From: Vibrio gazogenes
Lineage (GTDB): Bacteria > Pseudomonadota > Gammaproteobacteria > Enterobacterales > Vibrionaceae
Reading direction: 5' to 3'
Length of the DNA: 64,000 nt
Assembly (NCBI RefSeq): GCF_002196515.1
Contig: NZ_CP018835.1
Location: 372,001-436,000 of the forward strand
Shown: piece by piece, positions 42,436 through 52,129 of the stretch
Position numbering within the stretch: the first letter of the stretch is position 1
How the letters are laid out: each line of letters begins with the position of its first letter
Made by a program: the position numbers and the translations under genes
The notes under the pieces: model-generated
The model's input: only the letters and a program-made list of their open reading frames with translations
Told to the model about the DNA's origin: nothing
Databases searched by the model: none

Positions 42436-45400
42436 TCTGGCGTTCTCCTTCCGGATCAAAAAATACAGCGCTACAAATTTCAGCTTCAACGACTCGTCCG
42501 TCAACCAATGGGTAATAGACCTTTTCTCCCATCCGTTGCAGGCCGTTTTTCACAAACCCCATCGCAATACTGCGATCCAAATTTGCACTCCAGTAACTTG
42601 AAGTCACATGACCGAGCATCTCCATCGGTACTGGCTGATTCGGATTACTGACCGCTTGTGCGCCTTCAGGGAGCACCACTTTCGGATCGATGGTTTTCAG
42701 GCCAACCAGTTGTTTACGGCCTTCACGGGCATTACTTTCCAATGCCATACCACGCTTACCGATAAAGCTGAACGGTTTCTTGTTCGCGACACACCAGCCC
42801 ATATTCAAGTCGTACGGTGTCACGGAACCATCGGTATCCTGTCCGGCGATAATGAAACCTTTTTCGGCCCGCAGAATATGCATGGTTTCTGTTCCATAAG
42901 GTGTCAGATTGTATTTTTCGCCATGCTCAAACAGCTTGTCCCAGACATATTGGGCATAGTTTGCCTGGACGTTAATCTCAAACGACAGCTCCCCGGTAAA
43001 CGAAATTCGGAAGATACGGGCGGGCACGCCAGCAACATGCGCTTGTTTCCAGTCCATAAACTTGAAGTGCTCGTTACTGAGTTCGAGATCCGTCAGTTCA
43101 GACAATAACTGACGACTGTTTGGTCCGCCGATAGTCATGGTCGCCCAGTGGTCCGTAACACTGGTGAAGTAAACTTCAAGCTCCGGCCATTCGGTCTGAT
43201 GATAGAATTCCAACCACTCAAGTACCCGCGCAGCCCCACCGGAAGTGGTCGTCATCAGGAAGTGATTCTCACCAAGGCAAGAGGTAACACCATCGTCAAA
43301 CACCATGCCGTCTTCACCACACATCAAGCCGTAGCGACATTTACCGACGCTCAGTTTTGCCCATGCGTTGGTGTAAACACGGCCGATAAATTCCCGGGCA
43401 TCTTTACCTTGAATATCGATTTTACCCAGTGTGGAAGCATCAAGTACACCGACGCTTTCACGGACGGCTTTGCATTCACGGTTCAATGCTTCTTGCATCG
43501 TTTCGTTACCGCGTGGGTAATACCATGGGCGTTTCCACTGACCGACATCTTCAAACTTGGCACCGTGGGCAACATGCCATTCATGCATTGCCGTATACCG
43601 CATCGGGTCAAACAGCTCATTGCAGTGGCGCCCCGTAATCGCACCGAAGGTGATCGGTGTATAGTTCGGTCTGAAGATAGTTGTTCCTGTATCAGGAATG
43701 GTCTGCCCTAGCTTTTTGGCGGCAATCGCCATGCCGTTGATGTTTCCCAGTTTGCCCTGATCCGTCCCAAAGCCCATTGCGGTATAACGTTTCACATGTT
43801 CGATTGACTCAAAGCCTTCCAGCGTTGCCAGCTCAATCCCGGCAGCGGTGACATCATTCTGATAATCAACAAACTGTTTTGGTGCACGTGAGGTCGGTTT
43901 GGTATGGGGCACATGGAAGAGCGCCATCGCCGGACCTTCTGTGATGGTGGCAGCTTGCGGCACTGCCACTTTTTCCGCGGTAAAGCCAAGCAGTTCTGTG
44001 ACTTTGTGACCAATCGATACCCCTTGCTTCAGCACTTCGTCCAGACTGAACAAACCGTTGATAGACCCTGCGGTCAACTGACGCTGTATCGTTCTTCCGG
44101 GGATAAAACCAATGACGCTGTCATCCCAGATCGGACGGCTGCCCGTATGACAAGACAAATGAACAACCGGACTCCAGCCACCTGAGCTGGCAATCGTGTC
44201 ACAGGCTATGGTGCGAACATTGCCAGTGACCTTGTCCCCTTCGCTGTCGATACTTGCCACAACCGCACCAGAGACGCGCTTCTTGCCTTCCACATCAATC
44301 ACAGCGCTGCCGGTCACGACCGCAATCCCAAGCGCTTTCGCCTGATCGATCAGATCACCTTGGGGATTCGGCCGTGTATCCACAATTGAAACCACTTCAC
44401 GCCCGGCATTCAACCAATCGATCGCGGTCTGATAAGCACCGTCATTGGTGGTCATCAAGACCAGCTTCTCACCCGGAACAACACAGTAGCGGTTGATGTA
44501 GGTTGATACAGCAGATGCCAGCATACAGCCGGGAACATCGTTATTGCCGTAAACCAACGGACGCTCATGTGCTCCCGTCGCCAGAACCACCCAACGGGCA
44601 CGGACCCGGTGCAGACGCTGGCGAACCTGATCCGGTCCGGCACGATCCGCTAAGTGATCGGTTTTCCGTTCGTGAATCGTCAGGAAGTTGTGATCGTGGT
44701 AACCATTCACGGTCGACCGTTTGAGCAACATGACATCCGGATACGTTTCCAATTCAGCAACCACCGTCTGCACCCATTCCAGTGCCGGTTTACCCTCGAT
44801 GACATCCTGTGAGCTTAACAGGCTGCCACCGAATTCATTCTGCTCATCAGCGATAATCACTCTCGCACCGGCACGCGCAGCACTCAGTGCAGCGGTCAGA
44901 CCGGCAGGACCGGCACCAACCACCATCAAATCACAATGTTGATTGAGGTGATCGTAAATATCCGGGTCATTCTCCACCGGAGAACGCCCAAGGCCAGCTG
45001 CTTTACGAATATATTTTTCGTAAGTCGGCCACATAGACGCCGGGGACATGAACGTTTTGTAATAGAATCCCGGCGGCATCATCTTCCCGCTGAATTGACC
45101 GAAAACACCCATCCAATCTTTTTCAACGTTCGGCCAGCCATTGGTTGACGCACAAACCAGTCCATCGAATAGTTCTTGTTGCGTTGCCCGCACATTCGGT
45201 ACCTGTGTGGCTTCACTGGCACCTAACTGTAAAATTGCATTCGGCTCTTCTGCACCGGCTGCCACAATACCGCGCGGGCGGCTGTATTTAAAACTACGAC
45301 CAACGATGTCAATCCCATTAGCCAATAATGCCGAGGCAACCGTGTCCCCTTTGAAACCCTGATAACGACGACCGTTATAAGTGAAATTCAGCGGTTTTGA

Positions 45401-45445
45401 ATGGTCGATACGTCCACCTGACGACAAGCGATTTTTTTGCTTCAT
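42428..45445 (-). CDS. soxA: Sarcosine oxidase alpha subunit
   Basis: 1,005 residues. An N-terminal ferredoxin-like domain (RRYQGFKGDTVASALLANGI; GRSFKYSRPRGIVAAGAEEP) is followed by a nucleotide-binding domain from about 170 (LMVVGAGPAGLTAALSAARA) and a C-terminal GcvT-like folate domain from about 600 (YPRGNETMQEALNRECKAVR; HILRAEKGFIIAGQDTDGSV). SoxBDAG oxidises sarcosine to glycine, giving H2O2 and 5,10-methylene-THF. It is third in the soxB-soxD-soxA-soxG operon, 11 bases after soxD. Confidence 0.95.
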   Translation of the reverse strand: MKQKNRLSSGGRIDHSKPLNFTYNGRRYQGFKGDTVASALLANGIDIVGRSFKYSRPRGIVAAGAEEPNAILQLGASEATQVPNVRATQQELFDGLVCASTNGWPNVEKDWMGVFGQFSGKMMPPGFYYKTFMSPASMWPTYEKYIRKAAGLGRSPVENDPDIYDHLNQHCDLMVVGAGPAGLTAALSAARAGARVIIADEQNEFGGSLLSSQDVIEGKPALEWVQTVVAELETYPDVMLLKRSTVNGYHDHNFLTIHERKTDHLADRAGPDQVRQRLHRVRARWVVLATGAHERPLVYGNNDVPGCMLASAVSTYINRYCVVPGEKLVLMTTNDGAYQTAIDWLNAGREVVSIVDTRPNPQGDLIDQAKALGIAVVTGSAVIDVEGKKRVSGAVVASIDSEGDKVTGNVRTIACDTIASSGGWSPVVHLSCHTGSRPIWDDSVIGFIPGRTIQRQLTAGSINGLFSLDEVLKQGVSIGHKVTELLGFTAEKVAVPQAATITEGPAMALFHVPHTKPTSRAPKQFVDYQNDVTAAGIELATLEGFESIEHVKRYTAMGFGTDQGKLGNINGMAIAAKKLGQTIPDTGTTIFRPNYTPITFGAITGRHCNELFDPMRYTAMHEWHVAHGAKFEDVGQWKRPWYYPRGNETMQEALNRECKAVRESVGVLDASTLGKIDIQGKDAREFIGRVYTNAWAKLSVGKCRYGLMCGEDGMVFDDGVTSCLGENHFLMTTTSGGAARVLEWLEFYHQTEWPELEVYFTSVTDHWATMTIGGPNSRQLLSELTDLELSNEHFKFMDWKQAHVAGVPARIFRISFTGELSFEINVQANYAQYVWDKLFEHGEKYNLTPYGTETMHILRAEKGFIIAGQDTDGSVTPYDLNMGWCVANKKPFSFIGKRGMALESNAREGRKQLVGLKTIDPKVVLPEGAQAVSNPNQPVPMEMLGHVTSSYWSANLDRSIAMGFVKNGLQRMGEKVYYPLVDGRVVEAEICSAVFFDPEGERQNV

Positions 45446-45456
45446 TGTTCCGCTCC

Positions 45457-45747
45457 TTAGCCCTGTTTCGCCATGCTTTCAGGTTGCTCACCAATTTTAT
45501 AAACCTGCTTGATTTCGTAAGTCACTGTATCGCGGGACACATTGAAAAACTTTCTGCATCCCAGTGCGTGATACCAAATCTCATGGTGTAACCCGCGAGG
45601 GTTATCCCGGAAATGGAGGAACTCCCCCCACTCTTTATCTGAACATTGTTCGGGGTCAAGCGGACGAGAAATATGTGCCTGACCTTTCACATGGAATTCT
45701 TCTTCTTCCCGCACTTCATGACAGTGCGGGCAATAGATGTGAAACAT
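45457..45747 (-). CDS. soxD: Sarcosine oxidase delta subunit
   Basis: 96 residues, the usual size. The zinc-binding start MFHIYCPHCHEVREEEEFHV and later GLHHEIWYHALGCRKFFNV supply the His/Cys ligands known in SoxD. It is encoded between soxB and soxA with short gaps (17 and 11 bases). Confidence 0.95.
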   Translation of the reverse strand: MFHIYCPHCHEVREEEEFHVKGQAHISRPLDPEQCSDKEWGEFLHFRDNPRGLHHEIWYHALGCRKFFNVSRDTVTYEIKQVYKIGEQPESMAKQG

Positions 45748-45764
45748 AGAATGCTCTCCTTCGC

Positions 45765-47018
45765 TTAGTGTGCTACGCCCGCAGCGCCATGCTCATCCAC
45801 CAATGCACCATCGTGGAAGCGGAACATAGAGAATGGTTTTGCCAACGCATTGGCTTCACCTTTTGCCAGTGTTTCAGCAAAAACATGCCCGGATCCGGGC
45901 GTCGCTTTAAAGCCACCGGTTCCCCAGCCACAGTTGAAAAACAGATTCTCGACTGGCGTATCTGAGATAATCGGACAGGCATCATGTGTGGTATCCACGA
46001 TACCGCCCCACTGACGGTTCATGCGGACACGACTAAAGATTGGGAAGAGCTCAACAATCGCCTGAAGCGTATGCTCAATCGTATGATATGACCCACGCTG
46101 TCCGTAACCGTTATAACCATCGATACCTGCACCGATGACTAAATCACCTTTATCAGACTGACTGACGTAGCCATGAACGTGGTTAGACATCACCACGGTA
46201 TCCAGAATTGGTTTAATCGGCTCAGAAACCAACGCTTGCAACGGGTGAGACTCAAGCGGCATGGTAAAGCCAGCCATTTTTGCCATCACGCCCGAGTTAC
46301 CGGCCGTTACACAGCCGACCCGATTGGCTTTGATGATGCCGTGACGGTTGGTTTTCACCCCGACAATCGCACCATCTTCAATCACCATATCGGTGACTTC
46401 ACATTGCTGGAGTAAGTCCACGCCATAACTGTCTGCCCCACGGGCATAACCCCATGCAACTGCATCGTGACGGGCGACCCCGCCTCGTGGTTGCCATGAT
46501 GCCCCCATCACGGGGTAACGACGATTCTGTGAACAATCCATATGCGGGACGATTTCTTTTACCTGCTGGGCATCTAACACTTCACCGTCGATGCCGTTGA
46601 GACGGTTCGCATTGACCCGTCGTTCAATATCACGCATATCCTGAAGGGTATGCCCGAGATTCAGCACACCACGCTGAGAGAACATCACGTTATAGTTCAG
46701 ATCCTGAGACAAACCTTCCCAGAGTTGCATGGCATGTTCATAAAGATGAGCGGCCTCATCCCATAGATAGTTCGAACGAACAATGGTGGTGTTACGAGCG
46801 GTATTTCCGCCACCTAAATAACCTTTTTCAATCACGGCAACATTGGTGATGCCATGCACTTTCGCTAAATAATAAGCTGTCGCCAAACCGTGACCACCGC
46901 CCCCGATGATAATGACATCATATTTCTTCTTGGGCTTGGGATTACGCCAAACGCGCTGCCAGTTTTCGTGATAGGCCAGACTGTGTTTCAACAGTCCAAA
47001 TCCAGAATAACGCTCCAT
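45765..47018 (-). CDS. soxB: Sarcosine oxidase beta subunit
   Basis: 417 residues. The FAD dinucleotide-binding motif is at about 34-62 ([20 protein letters not shown]). The covalent-flavin His region lies in [20 protein letters not shown], and the C-terminal [20 protein letters not shown] closes the DAO-like fold. It carries the active site for sarcosine oxidation. GGGAG is eight bases before the ATG. First sox gene after glyA. Confidence 0.95.
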   Translation of the reverse strand: MERYSGFGLLKHSLAYHENWQRVWRNPKPKKKYDVIIIGGGGHGLATAYYLAKVHGITNVAVIEKGYLGGGNTARNTTIVRSNYLWDEAAHLYEHAMQLWEGLSQDLNYNVMFSQRGVLNLGHTLQDMRDIERRVNANRLNGIDGEVLDAQQVKEIVPHMDCSQNRRYPVMGASWQPRGGVARHDAVAWGYARGADSYGVDLLQQCEVTDMVIEDGAIVGVKTNRHGIIKANRVGCVTAGNSGVMAKMAGFTMPLESHPLQALVSEPIKPILDTVVMSNHVHGYVSQSDKGDLVIGAGIDGYNGYGQRGSYHTIEHTLQAIVELFPIFSRVRMNRQWGGIVDTTHDACPIISDTPVENLFFNCGWGTGGFKATPGSGHVFAETLAKGEANALAKPFSMFRFHDGALVDEHGAAGVAH

Positions 47019-47049
47019 AAATACTACTCCCAGACAATCCTTAGCAGAC

Positions 47050-48315
47050 TTAGCGATACACAGGGAATTCAGCGCAAAGCGCGATAACCTGTGACTTAAC
47101 TTCTTCTATTGCTTTCTCCAGCTTTGCTTCGTCATCAAGGACATCGAGAATGTCCGCGATCCAGCCGGCCAGCAGTGTACATTCTTGCTCTTTAAATCCT
47201 CGCGTCGTCACAACCGGAGACCCAATCCGCAACCCAGACGTCACAAATGGTGACTGAGGGTCATTGGGAACGGCATTCTTATTCACGGTAATGTTTGCTC
47301 TGCCAAGTGCAGCATCCGCGGCTTTTCCGGTTAAGCCCTGCTTAATTAAACTCAGCAAGAACAGATGGTTATCTGTCCCGTCAGAGACGATATCGAACCC
47401 GCGACCACTCAGCACTTCAGCCATGACCTGAGCATTGAGAATGACTTGTTGCTGATAGGTTTTAAACTCCGGCTGAAGCGCTTCTTGGAAAGCAACCGCT
47501 TTCGCCGCAATCACATGCATCAACGGGCCACCCTGACCACCGGGGAAAACGGCTGAGTTGAGTTTTTTCTCCAGTTCTGGATTGCTTTGTGCCAAGATCA
47601 GGCCACCACGCGGACCGCGTAATGTTTTATGCGTTGTGGTCGTGACAACATCAGCCCATGGGACGGGATTAGGATAAAGTTTGGCAGCGACCAGACCAGC
47701 CACATGCGCCATGTCAACGAACAGATATGCATCAACCATATCGGCAATTTCACGGAAACGAGCCCAATCCACTTTTCTTGAATAAGCGGAGAAACCGGCA
47801 ACAATCATCTTCGGCTGATGTTCTTTCGCCAGACGCTCGACCTGATCATAATCGATTTCACCGGTTTCAGGATTGAGACCATATTGAACCGCATTGTAGA
47901 TTTTTCCGGAAAAGCTGACTTTCGCCCCATGCGTTAAATGCCCGCCATGATCGAGGCTCATTCCCAAAATCGTGTCGCCCGGATTACACAGTGCCATGTA
48001 AACCGCAGCATTCGCCTGAGAACCGGAGTGAGGTTGTACATTGGCGTAATCGGCACAGAAAAGACGACAAGCACGCTCGATAGCCAGAATTTCTACCTGA
48101 TCGACGAACTCACAGCCACCGTAGTAACGTTTCGCCGGATAGCCCTCGGCATATTTATTTGTCAGTACAGAGCCCTGTGCTTCCATGACACGCGGACTAG
48201 TATAGTTTTCTGATGCAATCAGCTCGATGTGTTCTTCCTGTCGCTTTGCCTCAAGCTGCATTGCCGCCCATACCGCATCATCGAAACCGGCTATCGAATC
48301 ATTCTTTGTAAACAT
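47050..48315 (-). CDS. glyA: Serine hydroxymethyltransferase (sarcosine operon copy)
   Basis: 421 residues. The PLP lysine lies in [20 protein letters not shown]. Folate-site features include [20 protein letters not shown] and [20 protein letters not shown]. It converts glycine plus methylene-THF, both products of SoxBDAG, to serine. As first gene of the glyA-soxBDAG-purU order it is probably a pathway-dedicated paralogue; a housekeeping glyA would lie elsewhere. Confidence 0.95.
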   Translation of the reverse strand: MFTKNDSIAGFDDAVWAAMQLEAKRQEEHIELIASENYTSPRVMEAQGSVLTNKYAEGYPAKRYYGGCEFVDQVEILAIERACRLFCADYANVQPHSGSQANAAVYMALCNPGDTILGMSLDHGGHLTHGAKVSFSGKIYNAVQYGLNPETGEIDYDQVERLAKEHQPKMIVAGFSAYSRKVDWARFREIADMVDAYLFVDMAHVAGLVAAKLYPNPVPWADVVTTTTHKTLRGPRGGLILAQSNPELEKKLNSAVFPGGQGGPLMHVIAAKAVAFQEALQPEFKTYQQQVILNAQVMAEVLSGRGFDIVSDGTDNHLFLLSLIKQGLTGKAADAALGRANITVNKNAVPNDPQSPFVTSGLRIGSPVVTTRGFKEQECTLLAGWIADILDVLDDEAKLEKAIEEVKSQVIALCAEFPVYR

Positions 48316-48728
48316 TTATTTTTCTCCATGCTGACCTTTATTCAGGGCATATCGTCCTTACCCGCTGATGTTATCGGCTGACCTCTATGTCGATATGTTT
48401 CGAAACGCCTCACCGATGTCGATTTGCGACATAGCGGTGAATAAAAAATCAGTCCTGGGAATACGATTCAGCCAGCGAGAGTCTGTTGAAAAGTGACTGA
48501 AATAGCACAAAGTTCAACCATGACAGCTGAAGATGGCTTAAAAACGTCATTCATGGAGACGCTTCTCCGCGTTTCTTCACGCTAAAGCATTCAAGAGTCA
48601 TTGATTTTAGTGTATTGTTAAGCATCCACTGATGCTGGGGAAGAATGACTGTCAGAGACTGCCCCAACACTTTCGGCATAAGATTTTGATTTGTAATAAT
48701 TAATTAACTAAAGGATACAAACACTACT
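48316..48728. other. Divergent intergenic region glyA/asnS
   Basis: Holds the candidate operator at 48385-48434 and presumably promoters for both directions. No RNA family recognised; in particular I do not see a glycine riboswitch fold. Confidence 0.5.
48385..48434. promoter_or_regulatory. Candidate operator upstream of glyA-sox operon
   Basis: CTATGTCG(48385-48392) and CGACATAG(48427-48434) form an 8-base dyad; a third half-site ATGTCG(48416-48421) pairs with the right arm over five bases. It lies 70-120 bases upstream of the glyA ATG, a normal position for an AraC-type activator. Related to the dyad at 40711-40733. Confidence 0.45.
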
Positions 48729-50129
48729 ATGACGTACGCGCCTGTTGTTGACGTATTAAGCGGTAAGCTTGCAGTTGACAGTGAAGTTACTGTCCGCGGC
48801 TGGATCCGTACACGTCGTGATTCCAAAGCCGGAATTTCGTTTCTTGCCATTTATGACGGCTCTTGTTTCGACCCGATTCAGGCCGTGGTCCCGAATAATC
48901 TCAATAATTACAATGAAGAAGTTTTAAAGCTGACAACGGGTTGTTCTGTTGAAGTGACCGGTCAAATTGTTGCGTCTCCGGCCAAAGGTCAGGACTTTGA
49001 ACTCGCGGCAACAGCCGTTAAAGTCGTCGGATGGGTTGAAGATGCGGATTCTTATCCAATGGCGAAAACACGTCACTCGATTGAGTACCTGCGTGAAGTC
49101 GCTCACTTGCGCCCGCGCACCAATGTGATTGGTGCCGTTGCCCGTGTGCGTAACTGCCTTTCTCAAGCTATTCACCGTTTTTATCACGAACAAGGATTTT
49201 TCTGGGTTTCTACCCCGCTGATCACCGCCGCTGACTGTGAAGGTGCTGGTGAAATGTTCCGTGTTTCAACGCTGGATCTGACCAACCTGCCCCTGACTGA
49301 ACAAGGTGATGTGGACTTTAATGAAGATTTCTTCGGTAAAGAAACATTTTTGACCGTTTCAGGTCAGTTAAACGGTGAAGCCTACGCGTGTGCATTAAGC
49401 AAAATTTACACCTTTGGCCCGACATTCCGTGCTGAAAATTCCAACACTAGCCGCCACTTAGCGGAATTCTGGATGGTCGAGCCCGAAGTTGCATTTGCAG
49501 AGTTGAATGACATCGCTAAGCTTGCTGAAGATATGCTCAAATATGTCTTTAAAGCAGTGCTTGAAGAACGTCGTGATGATCTGGAATTCTTTGCCCAAAG
49601 AATCGACAAAGATGTGATTAGCCGTCTGGAAAACTTTGTTGAATCAGATTTTGCACAAGTTGATTACACGGATGCGATTCAAATCCTGTTGGATTCCGGT
49701 AAAGAATTTGAATTCCCGGTTGAATGGGGCATCGACATGTCTTCCGAACATGAACGCTACCTCGCTGAAGAACACTTTAAAGCGCCGGTGGTTGTGAAAA
49801 ACTACCCGAAAGATATCAAAGCCTTTTATATGCGAATGAATGATGACGGCAAAACCGTTGCCGCGATGGATGTACTCGCACCGGGCATTGGTGAAATTAT
49901 CGGTGGTTCTCAGCGTGAAGAACGTTTAGACATTCTGGATAAACGGATGCTCGATATGGGGATCGAACCAGAAAGTATGGGCTGGTATCGTGACTTACGC
50001 CGTTATGGCACGGTTCCTCATTCAGGCTTTGGCCTCGGATTCGAACGGTTGGTCTCTTATGTCACCGGCATGGGTAACATCCGCGATGTGATTCCGTTCC
50101 CGAGAGCACCACGTTCGGCTAACTTCTAA
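48729..50129 (+). CDS. asnS: Asparaginyl-tRNA synthetase
   Basis: 466 residues, standard length. The N-terminal OB-fold anticodon domain ([20 protein letters not shown]) precedes the class II catalytic core with motif 2 ([20 protein letters not shown]) and motif 3 ([19 protein letters not shown]). It charges tRNA-Asn with asparagine. Separate promoter, own terminator. Start ATG with AAAGGA 13 bases upstream. Confidence 0.97.
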   Translation: MTYAPVVDVLSGKLAVDSEVTVRGWIRTRRDSKAGISFLAIYDGSCFDPIQAVVPNNLNNYNEEVLKLTTGCSVEVTGQIVASPAKGQDFELAATAVKVVGWVEDADSYPMAKTRHSIEYLREVAHLRPRTNVIGAVARVRNCLSQAIHRFYHEQGFFWVSTPLITAADCEGAGEMFRVSTLDLTNLPLTEQGDVDFNEDFFGKETFLTVSGQLNGEAYACALSKIYTFGPTFRAENSNTSRHLAEFWMVEPEVAFAELNDIAKLAEDMLKYVFKAVLEERRDDLEFFAQRIDKDVISRLENFVESDFAQVDYTDAIQILLDSGKEFEFPVEWGIDMSSEHERYLAEEHFKAPVVVKNYPKDIKAFYMRMNDDGKTVAAMDVLAPGIGEIIGGSQREERLDILDKRMLDMGIEPESMGWYRDLRRYGTVPHSGFGLGFERLVSYVTGMGNIRDVIPFPRAPRSANF

Positions 50130-50152
50130 TCCGAAGCGTCGTTTTAACCTGC

Positions 50153-50182
50153 AAAATGCCATCGTTTACGGTGGCATTTTTT
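50153..50182 (+). terminator. Rho-independent terminator of asnS
   Basis: AAAATGCCA(50153-50161)/TGGCATTTT(50172-50180) plus further T residues. Confidence 0.88.
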
Positions 50183-50389
50183 ATTGCTCCTTTGATAATT
50201 GTTAGTGAGGGCAAAACGCTGAAAGGTCGTTTTCCATGCACGAAAAACAGAATCAGCAATTATTTAACTTTTTTCACCGTGTGACGGTTGTAACAAGATC
50301 GCCATAGAGGTATAAATAATTGCATCACGATGTCACGAAACTGGCATAAAAATTCACTATTTCCTTTCAATTTTACACGGATGAAAAAC

Positions 50390-51580
50390 ATGTTTGAAAA
50401 AGTTGTCGCTGCACCGGCCGATCCGATTCTCGGACTCACTGAAGAGTTCAAAAGCGATCCCCGTTCAGAAAAAATCAATTTAGGGGTTGGGATCTATAAG
50501 GATGAGTCCGGTCAAACCCCGATCCTTGCGACAGTAAAAAAAGCGGAAGCCATACTGCTCGAATCAGAAAAAACCAAGTCTTATCTGACCATTGAAGGTA
50601 TGGCTGATTATGCACTGGCCGTGCAAAAACTCCTGTTTGGAGCAGATGCGGAAATCGTCACCAGTCAGAGAGCCAAAACGTCTCAGGCACCGGGCGGAAC
50701 CGGTGCGCTCCGTGTGGCGGGTGAGTTCATCAAACGTCATATGAGTGGCGCTAAAATCTGGATCAGCAATCCGACTTGGGCGAACCATAATGGCGTATTC
50801 AAAGCTGCCGGTCTCGAAATCGCGCAATACAGCTACTACGACGCAGCCACCAAAGATAAAGATTTTTCAGCGATGGTTGCCGACCTGCAAGGCGCACAAG
50901 CTGGCGATATTGTTTTATTACACGGTTGCTGCCATAACCCGACCGGTATCGATCCAACGGCTGAAGAGTGGGAAACGCTCGCGAAGCTAGTGGCAGAGAA
51001 AGGATTGATTCCGCTGTTCGATTTTGCTTATCAAGGCTTTGCAAAAGGGGTTGAAGAAGATGCCGCAGGTCTGCGTATTTTTGCCCGCTACAATAAAGAA
51101 CTCCTTGTCGCCAGCTCGTTTTCGAAAAACTTCGGGCTGTATAACGAACGGGTTGGTGCATTCACACTGGTGGCAGAATCAAAAGAGATCGCAACGACTG
51201 CATTTTCCCAAGTGAAAGGCATTATTCGCTCAATCTACTCGAACCCACCGGCTCACGGTGCTGCGGTTGTCACAACAATTCTGAATCATCCGGAACTCTA
51301 TGCCGAGTGGATTCAGGAAGTCGCAGAAATGCGTGATCGCATTCAGGAAATGCGTGATCTGTTTGTTGCAACGTTGAAAGAGCAAGGTGTTCAGCAAGAC
51401 TTCAGTTTCATTGCCCGTCAAAATGGCATGTTCTCATTCTCTGGCCTGAGCCCTGAGCAAGTGGCACAGCTAAAAAATGAGTTTGGTATCTATATTGTCG
51501 GTTCAGGAAGAATTAGTGTCGCGGGTATGACCAAGAACAATATGTTGCCATTGTGTAAGGCGCTCGCTGCGGTCATTTAA
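50390..51580 (+). CDS. aspC: Aspartate/aromatic amino acid aminotransferase
   Basis: The start is set at ATG 50390 ([20 protein letters not shown]), where family similarity begins; an in-frame ATG at 50330 adds 20 unlikely residues. It gives 396 residues. The PLP lysine lies in [17 protein letters not shown], the substrate-binding Arg near the C-terminus in [10 protein letters not shown], and [15 protein letters not shown] holds the cofactor-ring Asn. It transfers amino groups between aspartate (and probably aromatic amino acids) and 2-oxoglutarate. Confidence 0.95.
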   Translation: MFEKVVAAPADPILGLTEEFKSDPRSEKINLGVGIYKDESGQTPILATVKKAEAILLESEKTKSYLTIEGMADYALAVQKLLFGADAEIVTSQRAKTSQAPGGTGALRVAGEFIKRHMSGAKIWISNPTWANHNGVFKAAGLEIAQYSYYDAATKDKDFSAMVADLQGAQAGDIVLLHGCCHNPTGIDPTAEEWETLAKLVAEKGLIPLFDFAYQGFAKGVEEDAAGLRIFARYNKELLVASSFSKNFGLYNERVGAFTLVAESKEIATTAFSQVKGIIRSIYSNPPAHGAAVVTTILNHPELYAEWIQEVAEMRDRIQEMRDLFVATLKEQGVQQDFSFIARQNGMFSFSGLSPEQVAQLKNEFGIYIVGSGRISVAGMTKNNMLPLCKALAAVI

Positions 51581-51617
51581 ATCGTTGCGACGGTATCAAT
51601 AGCCTATTGGTGCCCAT

Positions 51618-51651
51618 AAAAAATATCCCGGAAATCTCCGGGATATTTTTT
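51618..51651. terminator. Bidirectional terminator between aspC and VOC gene
   Basis: AAAAAATATCCCGGA(51618-51632)/TCCGGGATATTTTTT(51637-51651), a 15-base stem serving convergent genes. Confidence 0.92.
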
Positions 51652-51666
51652 ATCAACAGACGGATA

Positions 51667-52050
51667 TCATGAAGCAATACGATAAACGGCACACAGTTTA
51701 TTACCGGACGGATCGCGCAGATAAGCTAGATATAACTTCCGCTCACCATAAGCACGTACCCCTGGTGGATCTTCACAGGTAACGCCACCATTTTCGACGC
51801 CCGCCTGATGCCACGCATCAGCTTGTTCTGGGCTTGAAACGTTAAAACCTATCGTCATCCCATTCCCCGGTGTTGCTTCCTGACCATTAATGGGCGGTGT
51901 AACAATCAGAATGCCCTCGGAGTTGGCATACATGCAACGCCCCTTCTCATCAATTACGCCTGCCGGGTAATCTAAAGTAGCCAAAATTGCATCATAAAAC
52001 GTTTTCGATTTTTCAATATCGTTTGAACCAACGACGATGTGACTAAACAT
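51667..52050 (-). CDS. VOC family (glyoxalase-like) protein
   Basis: The start is ATG 52050 (MFSHIVVGSNDIEKSKTFYD) with AAGGATATATC upstream; an earlier ATG adds 11 residues. It gives 127 residues with the paired beta-alpha-beta-beta-beta units of the vicinal-oxygen-chelate fold: HIVV...FYDAILATLDY and the late KLYLAYLRDPSGNKLCAVY with a metal-site-like Asp/Glu pattern. Substrate unknown; many such proteins are annotated as glyoxalase or bleomycin resistance without evidence. Confidence 0.85.
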   Translation of the reverse strand: MFSHIVVGSNDIEKSKTFYDAILATLDYPAGVIDEKGRCMYANSEGILIVTPPINGQEATPGNGMTIGFNVSSPEQADAWHQAGVENGGVTCEDPPGVRAYGERKLYLAYLRDPSGNKLCAVYRIAS

Positions 52051-52129
52051 GATATATCCTTTTGTGCATAGAAACTGCTTCATCTTGCAATAAGGATATC
52101 CAGCTGTCTAGGGGCTGTTCTCATAAATC

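Noticed and set aside
52109..52119. TAGGGGCTGTT resembling the end of the type 1 MITE
   Set aside because: Only 11 bases match and the sequence then runs into the GGDEF/EAL gene; too short to call.
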